Below, in pieces: positions 18,891-26,691 of a DNA stretch of 36,437 nt. A model generated the notes under the pieces. That model saw only the letters and a list, made by a program, of their open reading frames with translations, was not told the DNA's origin and did not search any database. Position numbers and translations under genes: made by a program. The stretch is from Nevskiaceae bacterium. Its GTDB lineage: Bacteria > Pseudomonadota > Gammaproteobacteria > Nevskiales > Nevskiaceae. Position 1 is the first letter of the stretch. The number at the start of each line of letters is the position of its first letter. The DNA lies in assembly GCA_021731445.1 (NCBI GenBank), contig JAKFXK010000061.1, positions 1-36,437 on the forward strand, given 5' to 3'.

Positions 18891-19727
18891 TCAACCCGTT
18901 ACCGGCCGCGACAGTACTGCCTGACTGGATCTCAGGGTGCGTCCTGCGCGTTCGTGACGCGGCTCGCGTGGCAACGCTGGACCCATCTCTTGTCGTGCCC
19001 GCGCGTGGCTGAAAAGGCGCGTCGGGCCATCCAGCAGATGGTTGTTCAACAGGTGCAACACCTGCGCATTGGCGACCAGGCCAATGTGACTGCCGACGAC
19101 CTCCACTGATCGCCCACGCCGACCACGGCCCGGTACGCAGAACTCCCAGGGCACAATGCCGTCGCCGCGCGTGTAGATGAACATGCAAGGCGTCGATGGT
19201 TCGAGATCGTCGATCGAAGCCGACATGCCGACGCAATGCTTGCGATTGAACCAGCCGAAAGCCTTCCAGACCGCCGTTTTGTCAGCTTCGCCATGCCAAG
19301 GCGAACCAAGCGTAATAACTTCGCGCACCAGATCGGGACGCGTGCATGCGACTTCGCGCGCGTAAATGCCGCCCAGGCTCCAACCCACTAGGGTCACAGT
19401 CTGACCAGTGCGGGCGCGGATTTCCTGAATCCGATGCAGAAGGCGCACCCGAACGCCCGGGCGCGGCCCCCAGTTGATGCCCTGCTTCCAGCGATAGACG
19501 CGAAAACCACTCTGGCGCAGGAATCGCCGCAGTACCCATGTCGCGGTGTCGTTACATAAGAAACCTGGCACGACGAGAATCGGACGATTGTCGCCGCGCG
19601 GCTTGCCGTCGACTGCAGGATGCTCTGCGCTTGCCAGACACTGCACGAGTTCATGTATCCATCTCGCCTCGTACAACATCATCGCGAGGCTGGGTGACGA
19701 CACTACTGGGGAAAGTTTTCGTTTCAT
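18891..19727 (-). CDS. Alpha/beta hydrolase, lipase/PGAP1-like
   Basis: A 278-residue hydrolase with the oxyanion segment ILVVPGFLCND (50-60), nucleophile Ser117 in LVGWSLGGIYAREV, a likely acid in TRGDGIVPW and a His in VVGSHIGLVANAQVL. The substrate is unknown; the layout is that of bacterial triacylglycerol-lipase-like or PGAP1-like proteins. ATG at 19727 is preferred (GGA seven bases before). ATG 19739 and TTG 19799 are in frame. No convincing signal peptide follows the chosen start. The last 40 residues are Arg/His-rich and low in complexity. It is likely co-transcribed with the DUF6496-like and cupin genes downstream. Confidence 0.82.
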   Translation of the reverse strand: MKRKLSPVVSSPSLAMMLYEARWIHELVQCLASAEHPAVDGKPRGDNRPILVVPGFLCNDTATWVLRRFLRQSGFRVYRWKQGINWGPRPGVRVRLLHRIQEIRARTGQTVTLVGWSLGGIYAREVACTRPDLVREVITLGSPWHGEADKTAVWKAFGWFNRKHCVGMSASIDDLEPSTPCMFIYTRGDGIVPWEFCVPGRGRRGRSVEVVGSHIGLVANAQVLHLLNNHLLDGPTRLFSHARARQEMGPALPREPRHERAGRTLRSSQAVLSRPVTG

Positions 19728-19832
19728 CTGCGGTTCCATGTGATTGATGCTCTTAGTGGAAACGCAAGAACGGGATGCACGCTGAATCGATTGCTCCAAC
19801 GCGAGACAGCACCAATCGCATTGACAGATGAA

Positions 19833-19860
19833 AGAAGACCCGCCGAATGACGGGTCTTCT
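19833..19860 (-). terminator. Hairpin terminator of the 116-residue protein gene
   Basis: AGAAGACCCG and CGGGTCTTCT (19833-19842 and 19851-19860) form ten perfect pairs around an 8-base loop. On the minus strand TTTC follows, 20 bases after the stop of the gene ending at 19880. The T tract is short, so efficiency is uncertain. Confidence 0.6.
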
Positions 19861-19879
19861 TCCGGCGCTGGGTCAGTGC

Positions 19880-20230
19880 TTAGCGATAGTCATAAGCACG
19901 ACGGATGTAATCGCGGTCGCGTTTCCAATCACCCGGGTAGTCCGAAGACAATTTGGTTTCCACGTCGGAATTCCAGGGCATGTCTTTGTTGTAGCTGCGA
20001 GCACCGTAGCCATAACGGAATGCGGGCTCGAGATCATCAAAGCGCGGGACGGGCTTGTTTCCCGTCGCCTGCTTCACCGTATCAGCGGCGGACTGTTGCA
20101 GATCACGGGCGGTATCTGATCCCATGTCATTCTTGGTCTGTTCCCAGTCACGACGAAACGCAGCCTTCACCTTCTCCCAGCGGGAGTCGTGGTCGTTGGT
20201 CCACCAGGCGGGATTTTTGGTGTTATGCAT
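19880..20230 (-). CDS. Small Trp/Tyr-rich protein, stress-type, unknown function
   Basis: A 116-residue hydrophilic protein starting MHNTKNPAWWTNDHDSRWEK, with AAGGAG six bases before the ATG. The second half, FRYGYGARSYN and DVETKLSSDYPGDWKRDRD, has the aromatic, DW-repeat style of small soluble proteins found beside general-stress genes in many proteobacteria; I know no function for them. No signal peptide, Cys or catalytic motif is seen. It is a single-gene unit with its own terminator, upstream of the hydrolase/cupin group on the same strand. Confidence 0.7.
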   Translation of the reverse strand: MHNTKNPAWWTNDHDSRWEKVKAAFRRDWEQTKNDMGSDTARDLQQSAADTVKQATGNKPVPRFDDLEPAFRYGYGARSYNKDMPWNSDVETKLSSDYPGDWKRDRDYIRRAYDYR

Positions 20231-20475
20231 AGAAGCTCTCCTTGCAAGAGCGGTCGGGACTGACCGCATGTGCGTAAAAGCCTAGGACGACAAATCCGAA
20301 CATTCCCTGAAAGGAGGGACCTTCGGTGCCGTGCGCCAGGATTGGGAAACAGCGCCGTATCAACTGGAGTCCGGTGCGGGTCCGTCACCACCGCCAATCA
20401 GACCAACCTGCTCCCGAAGCTGCGGAGCAGCTGCAGAAAGCCCGCGAAAGCGGGCCTTCCTGCTTTCGGATCACA
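20231..20475. other. Intergenic region before phoD with a GC-rich hairpin
   Basis: No gene is supported. A short hairpin, GCCCGC / GAAA / GCGGGC (20440-20455), is followed by a mixed CTTCC rather than a T run on the plus strand and by TTTC on the minus strand, so termination is possible but weak. Short open frames crossing the region show no protein character. Confidence 0.5.
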
Positions 20476-20493
20476 ACGTCACAGGCACGTCAT
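20476..20493 (+). promoter_or_regulatory. Pho-box-like direct repeat upstream of phoD
   Basis: ACGTCAC-AGGC-ACGTCAT: two 7-mers spaced by four bases (period 11), as in the PhoB site CTGTCAT-N4-CTGTCAY. Each half matches five of seven positions. It lies 42 bases before the phoD ATG. Confidence 0.45.
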
Positions 20494-20535
20494 TGTCTGG
20501 CGCTAAGGTGCGCGGCTTCTTGCTGAGCGCCGACC

Positions 20536-22179
20536 ATGCCAACTTCACGCCGTGATGTACTGACCCACCTGCTTGGCGCTGCCGCATTGCCGCTGCTGAA
20601 TGCCTGCACGGCCTCTGATCCGGCTGCGCCCGCCAGCCCCAATCCCAGTCCTGCGCCGGTACCGCCTCCTGCTCCCGCGCCAACCCCGGCGCCCGCGCCC
20701 AGCCCTTCGCCGATGCCACCACCGGCGGCCAGCAACAACACCGTGTTCGCGCACGGTGTGGCCTCTGGCGATCCGCTGACCGACAGGGTGGTGCTGTGGA
20801 CACGCGTCACTGTGCCGATGACCGCTACCAGCGCGAGCGTGGCCTGGCGCGTCTATGCCGATGCCGCACTGACGCAGCTGGTGCGCGAGGGCACGGTCAG
20901 CACCAGCAGCGCCCGCGATTTCACCGTGAAGGTCGATGCCGATGGCCTGTTGCCCGGCAGCAGCTATTACTACCGTTTCGAGGCGATGACCGGTGCGACC
21001 GGCCTGTCGCCGATTGGCCGCACCCGCACGCTCGCGGCCAGCGGTGAGCAGCATCTGCGCCTGGCCCTGGTCACCTGTTCCAACAACGGCTCGGTGATGA
21101 ACGCCTATGCCCGCGTGGCCGAGCGCGCCGATCTCGACGCGGTGCTGCATCTGGGTGACTACGCCTACTGCGACACCGACTACACGCTCGACCAGTACCG
21201 CAGCCGTCACAAGCTCTACAAGACCGCCAACGCCCCGCTGCGCGAGCTGCACCGACAGCACCCGATGATCGTCATCTGGGACGACCACGAAACCTGTAAC
21301 GACGCCTACCAAACCGGCGCACCGCCGCCCAATGTCGCCAGCGGCCCCTTGTGGACGCAGCGCCGCAACACCGCGACGCAGGTGTTCTTCGAGCATCTGC
21401 CGATCCGCGAAAACGCCGATGGCTCGCGCCGCATCTACCGCCGCTTCGCGCTCGGTGGACTGGTGGATCTGTTCATGCTCGATGGTCGGCTCGAAGGCCG
21501 CAGCGCGCAGGTCAACAGTCAGACCGACGCCGCCCGCAGCGACCCCGCCCGCACCATGCTGGGCCAAGTGCAGGAAGACTGGCTCTACGACGGCCTGCGC
21601 ACGAGCGCCGCAAGCTGGAAGCTCGTCGGTAACCAGACCATGCTCGGCCACCTCAACGAGGTGACGGCGGCAGGTGCCTCCACCAACAACTGGATGGACC
21701 AGTGGGATGGCTACCCGCCTGCGCGCCAGCGCTTCTACGAGGTGCTCAAGGGCGATGCCATGCACGCCAAGGTCAATAACGTCGTGGTCTGCACCGGCGA
21801 CTGGCACAACAGCTTCATCATGGATTTGCCTGAAGACCCGGCGAGCACCTACACCGGTGCCAGCGGCGCGGGCAGCCTTGCAGTCGAGTACGTCACGCCC
21901 AGCATCACCAGCGGCTTCTTTGGTGTGAGCGATCTCGCCCCTCACTCGCCGCACATCAAGCACCACAACGACAGCGCGCATGGCTACCAGCTGCTCGACA
22001 TCACGCCTGTACGCGTGATCGGCGAGGAGTGGCAGGTGGATACGGTGAGTGCCGTCAGCACCCTGCAGACACTCGCCGTCGCCTTCGAGACCACGAGTGG
22101 CAGCAACCGCCTGAAGCCTTACACGATGGGCGCCACGCCGCCGAAGTCGAACGCGCCGGTGCCAGCGCCAGCGGCTTGA
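20536..22179 (+). CDS. phoD: Tat-exported alkaline phosphatase D (first copy)
   Basis: A 547-residue PhoD-family phosphodiesterase/phosphomonoesterase that frees phosphate from organic esters outside the cytoplasm; family members use Fe3+ and Ca2+. The Tat signal SRRDVL (residues 4-9) leads to lipobox LNAC (Cys24), so it may be a Tat lipoprotein. A Pro/Ala-rich linker (29-66) follows, then the PhoD N-terminal domain from FAHGVASGDPLTDRVVLWTR. Metal-site motifs HLGDYAY and IVIWDDHETCND, and later CTGDWHNSF, are in place. It converges on the phospholipase C gene with a 17-base gap. A Pho-box-like repeat precedes it. Confidence 0.93.
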   Translation: MPTSRRDVLTHLLGAAALPLLNACTASDPAAPASPNPSPAPVPPPAPAPTPAPAPSPSPMPPPAASNNTVFAHGVASGDPLTDRVVLWTRVTVPMTATSASVAWRVYADAALTQLVREGTVSTSSARDFTVKVDADGLLPGSSYYYRFEAMTGATGLSPIGRTRTLAASGEQHLRLALVTCSNNGSVMNAYARVAERADLDAVLHLGDYAYCDTDYTLDQYRSRHKLYKTANAPLRELHRQHPMIVIWDDHETCNDAYQTGAPPPNVASGPLWTQRRNTATQVFFEHLPIRENADGSRRIYRRFALGGLVDLFMLDGRLEGRSAQVNSQTDAARSDPARTMLGQVQEDWLYDGLRTSAASWKLVGNQTMLGHLNEVTAAGASTNNWMDQWDGYPPARQRFYEVLKGDAMHAKVNNVVVCTGDWHNSFIMDLPEDPASTYTGASGAGSLAVEYVTPSITSGFFGVSDLAPHSPHIKHHNDSAHGYQLLDITPVRVIGEEWQVDTVSAVSTLQTLAVAFETTSGSNRLKPYTMGATPPKSNAPVPAPAA

Positions 22180-22196
22180 GTCTGCCGCGCCACGGG

Positions 22197-24875
22197 TCAG
22201 TCGGCGGGCTCGCGCTCAGCCCCGGCGCTGGCCTGAGGCAGCCGCTTCAGGGCAGCGGCTGCCGCCAGCGCGGCCACTGTCAGCTCCCCCAGTGCGCCGC
22301 CACCGAAGCGGCCCACCGCCTGTGGCACATCCCTTGATGGACCGCCCACGGGCGGCAGCTGCGCAGGCGTCGGTGCAGGCACTGGAATCGTCACGCGGGT
22401 GGTAATGGACTTGAACGTGGCCGTGACGGTGCCGACGGTGATCCGGCTGGTGCGGGCGGTGGCGAGCGCGCTGGCGCTGGTGTGACGCAGCGCCACCGTC
22501 TGCCCGGTGCAGACCGGCGGTGCGCTGGTGACGAAGGGGCCGCCGTCGAGACTGAACTCGGTACCCTCTTCAGCGCTGATCGGCAGGTAGGAGCTGAAGC
22601 CGCTGAAGGCGATGGCATCAGAGCTGATGGCTGCCGCCGGTGCGACGTTGATCTTGTCAGCAAAGGCGAACGCGGCGGCGGCTTGCGGTGCAGCCATCTC
22701 CGGGTCGCTGATGCTGGCGCTGCCGTTTTCCAGATGGCCTGCAATGCGGCGCAGCAGGCCGCCTGCACCGCGCACGGTGAAGTCGTACCAGCCCTTGCTG
22801 GCCGTGAGCACGAAGGGAATTTCCCGTGTCGCACCACCCGCCAGCAATGTTTCCACCGGGCCGTCGCTGCGGTGTGCGGCGGCGGTGATGATGCAGGCGA
22901 CTGCCTTTGCTGCCGTGTTCTTCAAAGTGAGGAACAGTGTGAGTGCTGACACGTCGTAGCGACTCGTCACTTCGAGCGCGCTGGATTCACGGCTGCCCCG
23001 GAACAGGCGGTGAAAGCCATTGGGGCCGAGCACCCAGAGATCGTAGAGGCCCGTACCCGCATCCGCCATCCAGACATCCGAGACGCTCTTGCCTGCCTCT
23101 ACCGTGTAGCGGCGTGGCAGGGCATCGAGGTGATAACGGTCGTAGACGTGGAACACCGCACCTGCGATGCCGCCGTTGGTGAAGCTCAGCGCGACGGCAT
23201 TGGCGGCGGCGTCCGCAATGGCCTGCACGTTCAACTCGTAGGGCAGCGCCCGCGCGGGGCGGGTACCAGTGGCTTGCACGGGCAGGCTTTGCGCGTCTTC
23301 GGCGGGTGGCTCGACATAGGCCTGTGCGGACTGTTGCAGCGATTGTGCAAACGCCGTCACCGGGTCTTGCACTGGCAGCGTGGTGATGAACGTGGTGTCG
23401 TTGTTGGGGTTGGCAAAGTCGAAGGCGCTCATCAGGTCGCCCATTACCGTGCGCCGCCAAGGTGAGATATTCGGTTCCATCACACCGAAGCGTTGTTCGA
23501 GAAAGCGGATCACCGAGGTGTGGTCATGCGTCTGCGAGTTGACGAAGCCGCCGCGCGAGAACGGTGAGACCACGAACATCGGCACGCGCGGGCCGGGGCC
23601 GTATGGCTGGCCATCACCGGCATCGAGATTGGTCGCGTTCGGCACGTTCATGTAGTCGCGCGAGGTCTCAACCGTGCTCTTGCCCGCAAAGCCACCGCCT
23701 TCGCGCGGTGAAGGCGGGCAGGGCGGTGGCAGATGATCGAAAGCACCGTCGTTTTCGTCGTAGTTGATGAACAGTACCGTCTTCGCCCAGGTCTCCGGGT
23801 TGGCGGTGAGGGCATCGAGCATCTGGCCGATGAAGTACGCGCCCTGCGAGGGCGGGCCGCCGCCGGGATGCTCGGTGTAGATGCGCGGCCCGACAATCCA
23901 GCTCACCGCAGGCAACGTGCCCGCGAGTGCTTCGGCGCGGAAATTGGCGAGCGTATCCGGGTAGGTGGGTTCGGTCTTGCCGATGCCCTTGTAGAGCGGT
24001 TCGTAAAGCGGCGAGGCCGGGTTGTCGTGGAGGGCCGGGTTGTAATCCACCGGCTGCACCGGCCCGACTTCGTTGTAGTTGGCGAGATTGCCGTTGTTCA
24101 CCCGCGCGTAGGTGTCACGGTAGTTCTTGAAACCGGAGAGCGCGTTGTCGGTGAAGTTGTCGGGCAGAAACTGGAACACCTTCCAGCTCACGCCGGCCTC
24201 TTGCAGACGTTCCGGGTAAGTGGTCCAGGTCAGGCTGTTTTCGAGCGGCGTGCCGGCCACCGTGTCCCAGCCATCGTTGTTGATGACGCACATCTCCGCA
24301 TTCTCGCTGCGTGCGGTGGTGCCACGATTGGTGCCTGTCCACAGGTGGATGCGATTGCTGTTGGTGCCACCCGGCAACGCGCAGTGATAGTGATCGCACA
24401 GCGTGAAGGCATTGGCGAGTGCGGTGTGGTATGGCAGGTCGCTGGCCTTGAGGTAGCCCATCGACACATCGTTTTTCGACACGGGCCAGTTCGTCATGCG
24501 GCCACCATCCCAGGCGGCGTGCGCATCGCCCCAGGAGTGCGGCGTGCCAACGACCAGGCCATTGCCCTGGGTGCTGTCGAGGTGGTACGGCAGCACCGTG
24601 CGGGTGGCATTGCGCTGCACCAGCATGCTCTCGCCGTTGTAGCGCGGCAGGGTGAAGCGATCACCGAATCCCCGCACCCCGCGCATCAAACCAAAGTACT
24701 GGTCGAAGCTGCGGTTTTCCTGCATCAGGATCACCACGTGCTGCACATCGGTGATGTTGGCGTTGACGACCTTGGCTGGGATTTCTAGCGCGCGGGCGAT
24801 GGAGGCTGGCAGGCTGGCGAGGCCCGTGCCGTAGAGGCTGGCCTTGAGGAAATCGCGGCGGTGGAAAGTGCTCAT
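22197..24875 (-). CDS. Phosphocholine-type phospholipase C, Tat-exported
   Basis: An 892-residue non-haemolytic/haemolytic PlcH/PlcN-type phospholipase C, which releases phosphocholine from phosphatidylcholine or sphingomyelin. The Tat signal HRRDFLKAS (residues 5-13) is followed by QHVVILMQENRSFDQYFG, the phosphoesterase family start with the catalytic ENRSFD. Other family motifs seen are INYDENDGAFDH and VPMFVVSPFSRGGFV with HDHTSVIRFLEQRFG. Two C-terminal DUF756-like repeats follow, then a 100-residue Pro-rich tail with beta-strand character. ATG 24875 is chosen because it places the Tat motif at the very start; the in-frame ATG at 24932 would put a Pho-box-like repeat inside the gene. Confidence 0.93.
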   Translation of the reverse strand: MSTFHRRDFLKASLYGTGLASLPASIARALEIPAKVVNANITDVQHVVILMQENRSFDQYFGLMRGVRGFGDRFTLPRYNGESMLVQRNATRTVLPYHLDSTQGNGLVVGTPHSWGDAHAAWDGGRMTNWPVSKNDVSMGYLKASDLPYHTALANAFTLCDHYHCALPGGTNSNRIHLWTGTNRGTTARSENAEMCVINNDGWDTVAGTPLENSLTWTTYPERLQEAGVSWKVFQFLPDNFTDNALSGFKNYRDTYARVNNGNLANYNEVGPVQPVDYNPALHDNPASPLYEPLYKGIGKTEPTYPDTLANFRAEALAGTLPAVSWIVGPRIYTEHPGGGPPSQGAYFIGQMLDALTANPETWAKTVLFINYDENDGAFDHLPPPCPPSPREGGGFAGKSTVETSRDYMNVPNATNLDAGDGQPYGPGPRVPMFVVSPFSRGGFVNSQTHDHTSVIRFLEQRFGVMEPNISPWRRTVMGDLMSAFDFANPNNDTTFITTLPVQDPVTAFAQSLQQSAQAYVEPPAEDAQSLPVQATGTRPARALPYELNVQAIADAAANAVALSFTNGGIAGAVFHVYDRYHLDALPRRYTVEAGKSVSDVWMADAGTGLYDLWVLGPNGFHRLFRGSRESSALEVTSRYDVSALTLFLTLKNTAAKAVACIITAAAHRSDGPVETLLAGGATREIPFVLTASKGWYDFTVRGAGGLLRRIAGHLENGSASISDPEMAAPQAAAAFAFADKINVAPAAAISSDAIAFSGFSSYLPISAEEGTEFSLDGGPFVTSAPPVCTGQTVALRHTSASALATARTSRITVGTVTATFKSITTRVTIPVPAPTPAQLPPVGGPSRDVPQAVGRFGGGALGELTVAALAAAAALKRLPQASAGAEREPAD

Positions 24876-24919
24876 GGCAAGGGTCTTTTTCGGAATCGGT
24901 TGGAGACTAGCGATGCGCG

Positions 24920-24937
24920 ATGGCATCGCCATGACGC
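24920..24937 (-). promoter_or_regulatory. Pho-box-like direct repeat upstream of phospholipase C
   Basis: The minus strand reads GCGTCAT-GGCG-ATGCCAT, two halves each matching five of seven Pho-box positions with the right 11-base period. It ends 44 bases before the phospholipase ATG. Its core GTCATGGCGATGCCATC differs at two positions from the one before the second phoD. Confidence 0.5.
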
Positions 24938-24944
24938 TTCCTCG

Positions 24945-26615
24945 TCAGGGCGCTCTCGCCGCCGGATTGGCCCCTGCCGCCGTCGCTGCCGTCACCAGTG
25001 AGAGCGTCTGCGCGCCATGGTTGCTGCGGTAGGCGCGGCTGAAGGTTTCGGCTGCACTGCGAGCCGCCACGTCGGGTGTCAGCCAGCATTCGCCAGTGAC
25101 GGCCGTGCGGGTGATGTCGAGCAGCAGATAGCCGCGCTGCGCGGTCTGGATGAAGCGGATGGCCGGGTTGGCGGTGATGAAGGCCGCACCCGAATCGCCG
25201 GGCGTGGGGAAGTCCGAGGTCACGCTGTTGCAGACAAACTCCACACCCCGCACGCCGCGCCCGCTCACCGGGTCGTACATCGCGGGGTTGTTCGGGTCTT
25301 CGGTGAGGTCGAGCGCCCAGAACGAGTGGATATCGCCGGCGAGAAAGACGTTGTTGGTCACCGCAGGCATGCCGCCCGCGCCAGACAGCACCGCGAAGAT
25401 GCGGTCACGTGCCGCCTGATAGCCGTCCCACTGGTCGGCGTTGATGTACTGCCCGCCACAAGCCGCATTGGCTGCACCCGCAACTTTCCACTGGCCGAAC
25501 ATCACGCTGCTGCCCACCACCCGCCAGCGCGCCGTGCTGGCGCGCAGCTTCCGGGTGAACCAGTCCTCCTGCGTCATGCCGAGCATCTGGCGGCTGACAT
25601 CGGTCAGTGAGGCATCGCAGGCGGGCGGGAAATCTGCGGGCGCCACATCGCGTTGCAGACGGGTGTCGAGCATCAGCAAATCCACCAGATCGCCGAACAC
25701 GAACTGGCGGTAGATCAAGTCGAAGTTGCCCGCCGCCTGCTCGCGGATCGGCAGCCACTCGAAGTACGCGCGCTGGGCAAAACCCTTGCGCTCGCTCCAC
25801 ACGCCCTCGCCCGCAGGCGGTGTGCCCTCAGTGTGGTTGCGGGCCGAATCCCGGTAGGAATTATCAGTGGATTCGTGATCGTCCCAGATGGTGATGAAGG
25901 GCGTCTGCCGGTGTAGCTCCATCAGGTCGGGGTCGGTCTTGTACTGCGCATGGCGCTCGCGGTAGTCGGCCAGCGAGATGATTTCCTTCTTCGGCGTATG
26001 TGCACGCTCGACGCTGATCGGCGTGTACTCAGCCTCGTAGATGTAGTCGCCAAGGTGCAGGATGGCGTCGATGTCGATGCGCTTGGCGAGTGCGTCGTAG
26101 GCATTGAAGAAGCCGTTGCTGTACTGCGAGCAGGCCACCACGCCGAAGCGCAGACGCTCGACACCAGCGGCGGGCAGGGTGCGGGTGCGGCCCACGGCGC
26201 TCTTCGTGCTGCCGCTCTCGAACTGGTAGTAGTACGAGGTGCCTGCGCTGAGGCCATCGAAGTCGATCTTCACCGTGTAGTCGCGCGCTGCATCGGTGCT
26301 GAAACTCTGGCTGCCGACCAGCGTGGTGAGTGTGGGTTCACGGTAGACCTTGACCGTCACCGCCACGCTGGTGGTGCCCGCAGGCGGCGTGACGCGCGTC
26401 CACAGGATGACCCGATCCGCGAGCGGATCGCCCGATGCAACACCATGCTTGAAGGCAACGGAAGCATCCGCCGGTGGTGGAGTGAGGCCGGCAGGATCAG
26501 CGCGCAGGGGGGCATCGCTGCTGCCACAGGCCGTCAACAGCGGCAGCGCACCCGCAGCGGCGGAGGCCTGGAGGAACTGGCGGCGGCTGAGGCCGCGCGG
26601 ACGTCTGATGCGCAT
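24945..26615 (-). CDS. phoD: Tat-exported alkaline phosphatase D (second copy)
   Basis: A 556-residue PhoD-family phosphatase paralogous to the one at 20.5 kb but clearly diverged. The Tat signal SRRQFL (residues 10-15) leads to lipobox LTAC (Cys30). The PhoD domain starts at FKHGVASGDPLADRVILWTR; metal motifs are HLGDYIYEAEY, FITIWDDHESTDNSYRDSA and LAGDIHSFWALDL. It lies between phospholipase C and the di-heme oxidoreductase on the same strand, preceded by a good Pho-box-like repeat. Two PhoD copies in 6 kb suggest different substrates, for instance teichoic-like or diester versus monoester. Confidence 0.93.
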   Translation of the reverse strand: MRIRRPRGLSRRQFLQASAAAGALPLLTACGSSDAPLRADPAGLTPPPADASVAFKHGVASGDPLADRVILWTRVTPPAGTTSVAVTVKVYREPTLTTLVGSQSFSTDAARDYTVKIDFDGLSAGTSYYYQFESGSTKSAVGRTRTLPAAGVERLRFGVVACSQYSNGFFNAYDALAKRIDIDAILHLGDYIYEAEYTPISVERAHTPKKEIISLADYRERHAQYKTDPDLMELHRQTPFITIWDDHESTDNSYRDSARNHTEGTPPAGEGVWSERKGFAQRAYFEWLPIREQAAGNFDLIYRQFVFGDLVDLLMLDTRLQRDVAPADFPPACDASLTDVSRQMLGMTQEDWFTRKLRASTARWRVVGSSVMFGQWKVAGAANAACGGQYINADQWDGYQAARDRIFAVLSGAGGMPAVTNNVFLAGDIHSFWALDLTEDPNNPAMYDPVSGRGVRGVEFVCNSVTSDFPTPGDSGAAFITANPAIRFIQTAQRGYLLLDITRTAVTGECWLTPDVAARSAAETFSRAYRSNHGAQTLSLVTAATAAGANPAARAP

Positions 26616-26670
26616 GTCTGGCTCTTGAAGGCAGGATGCGGACAGCCTGTCAGCGGCCCATGAAACGCTG

Positions 26671-26688
26671 ATGTCGTCGCCATGACAG
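26671..26688 (-). promoter_or_regulatory. Pho-box-like direct repeat upstream of the second phoD
   Basis: The minus strand reads CTGTCAT-GGCG-ACGACAT. The first half matches the Pho-box half-site at all seven positions, the second at four of seven, with the 11-base period. It lies 55 bases before the ATG in the 76-base gap after the di-heme oxidoreductase gene. Confidence 0.55.
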
Positions 26689-26691
26689 CGA

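Noticed and set aside
18859-19236. Long N-terminal extension of the DUF6496-like mini-protein
   Set aside because: It is antisense-frame sequence inside the hydrolase gene. The ribosome site at six bases selects ATG 18858.
20545-21981. A 478-codon minus-strand frame antisense to phoD
   Set aside because: It has low-complexity His/Arg/Gly content and no motif; the PhoD signal and metal motifs on the plus strand settle the matter.
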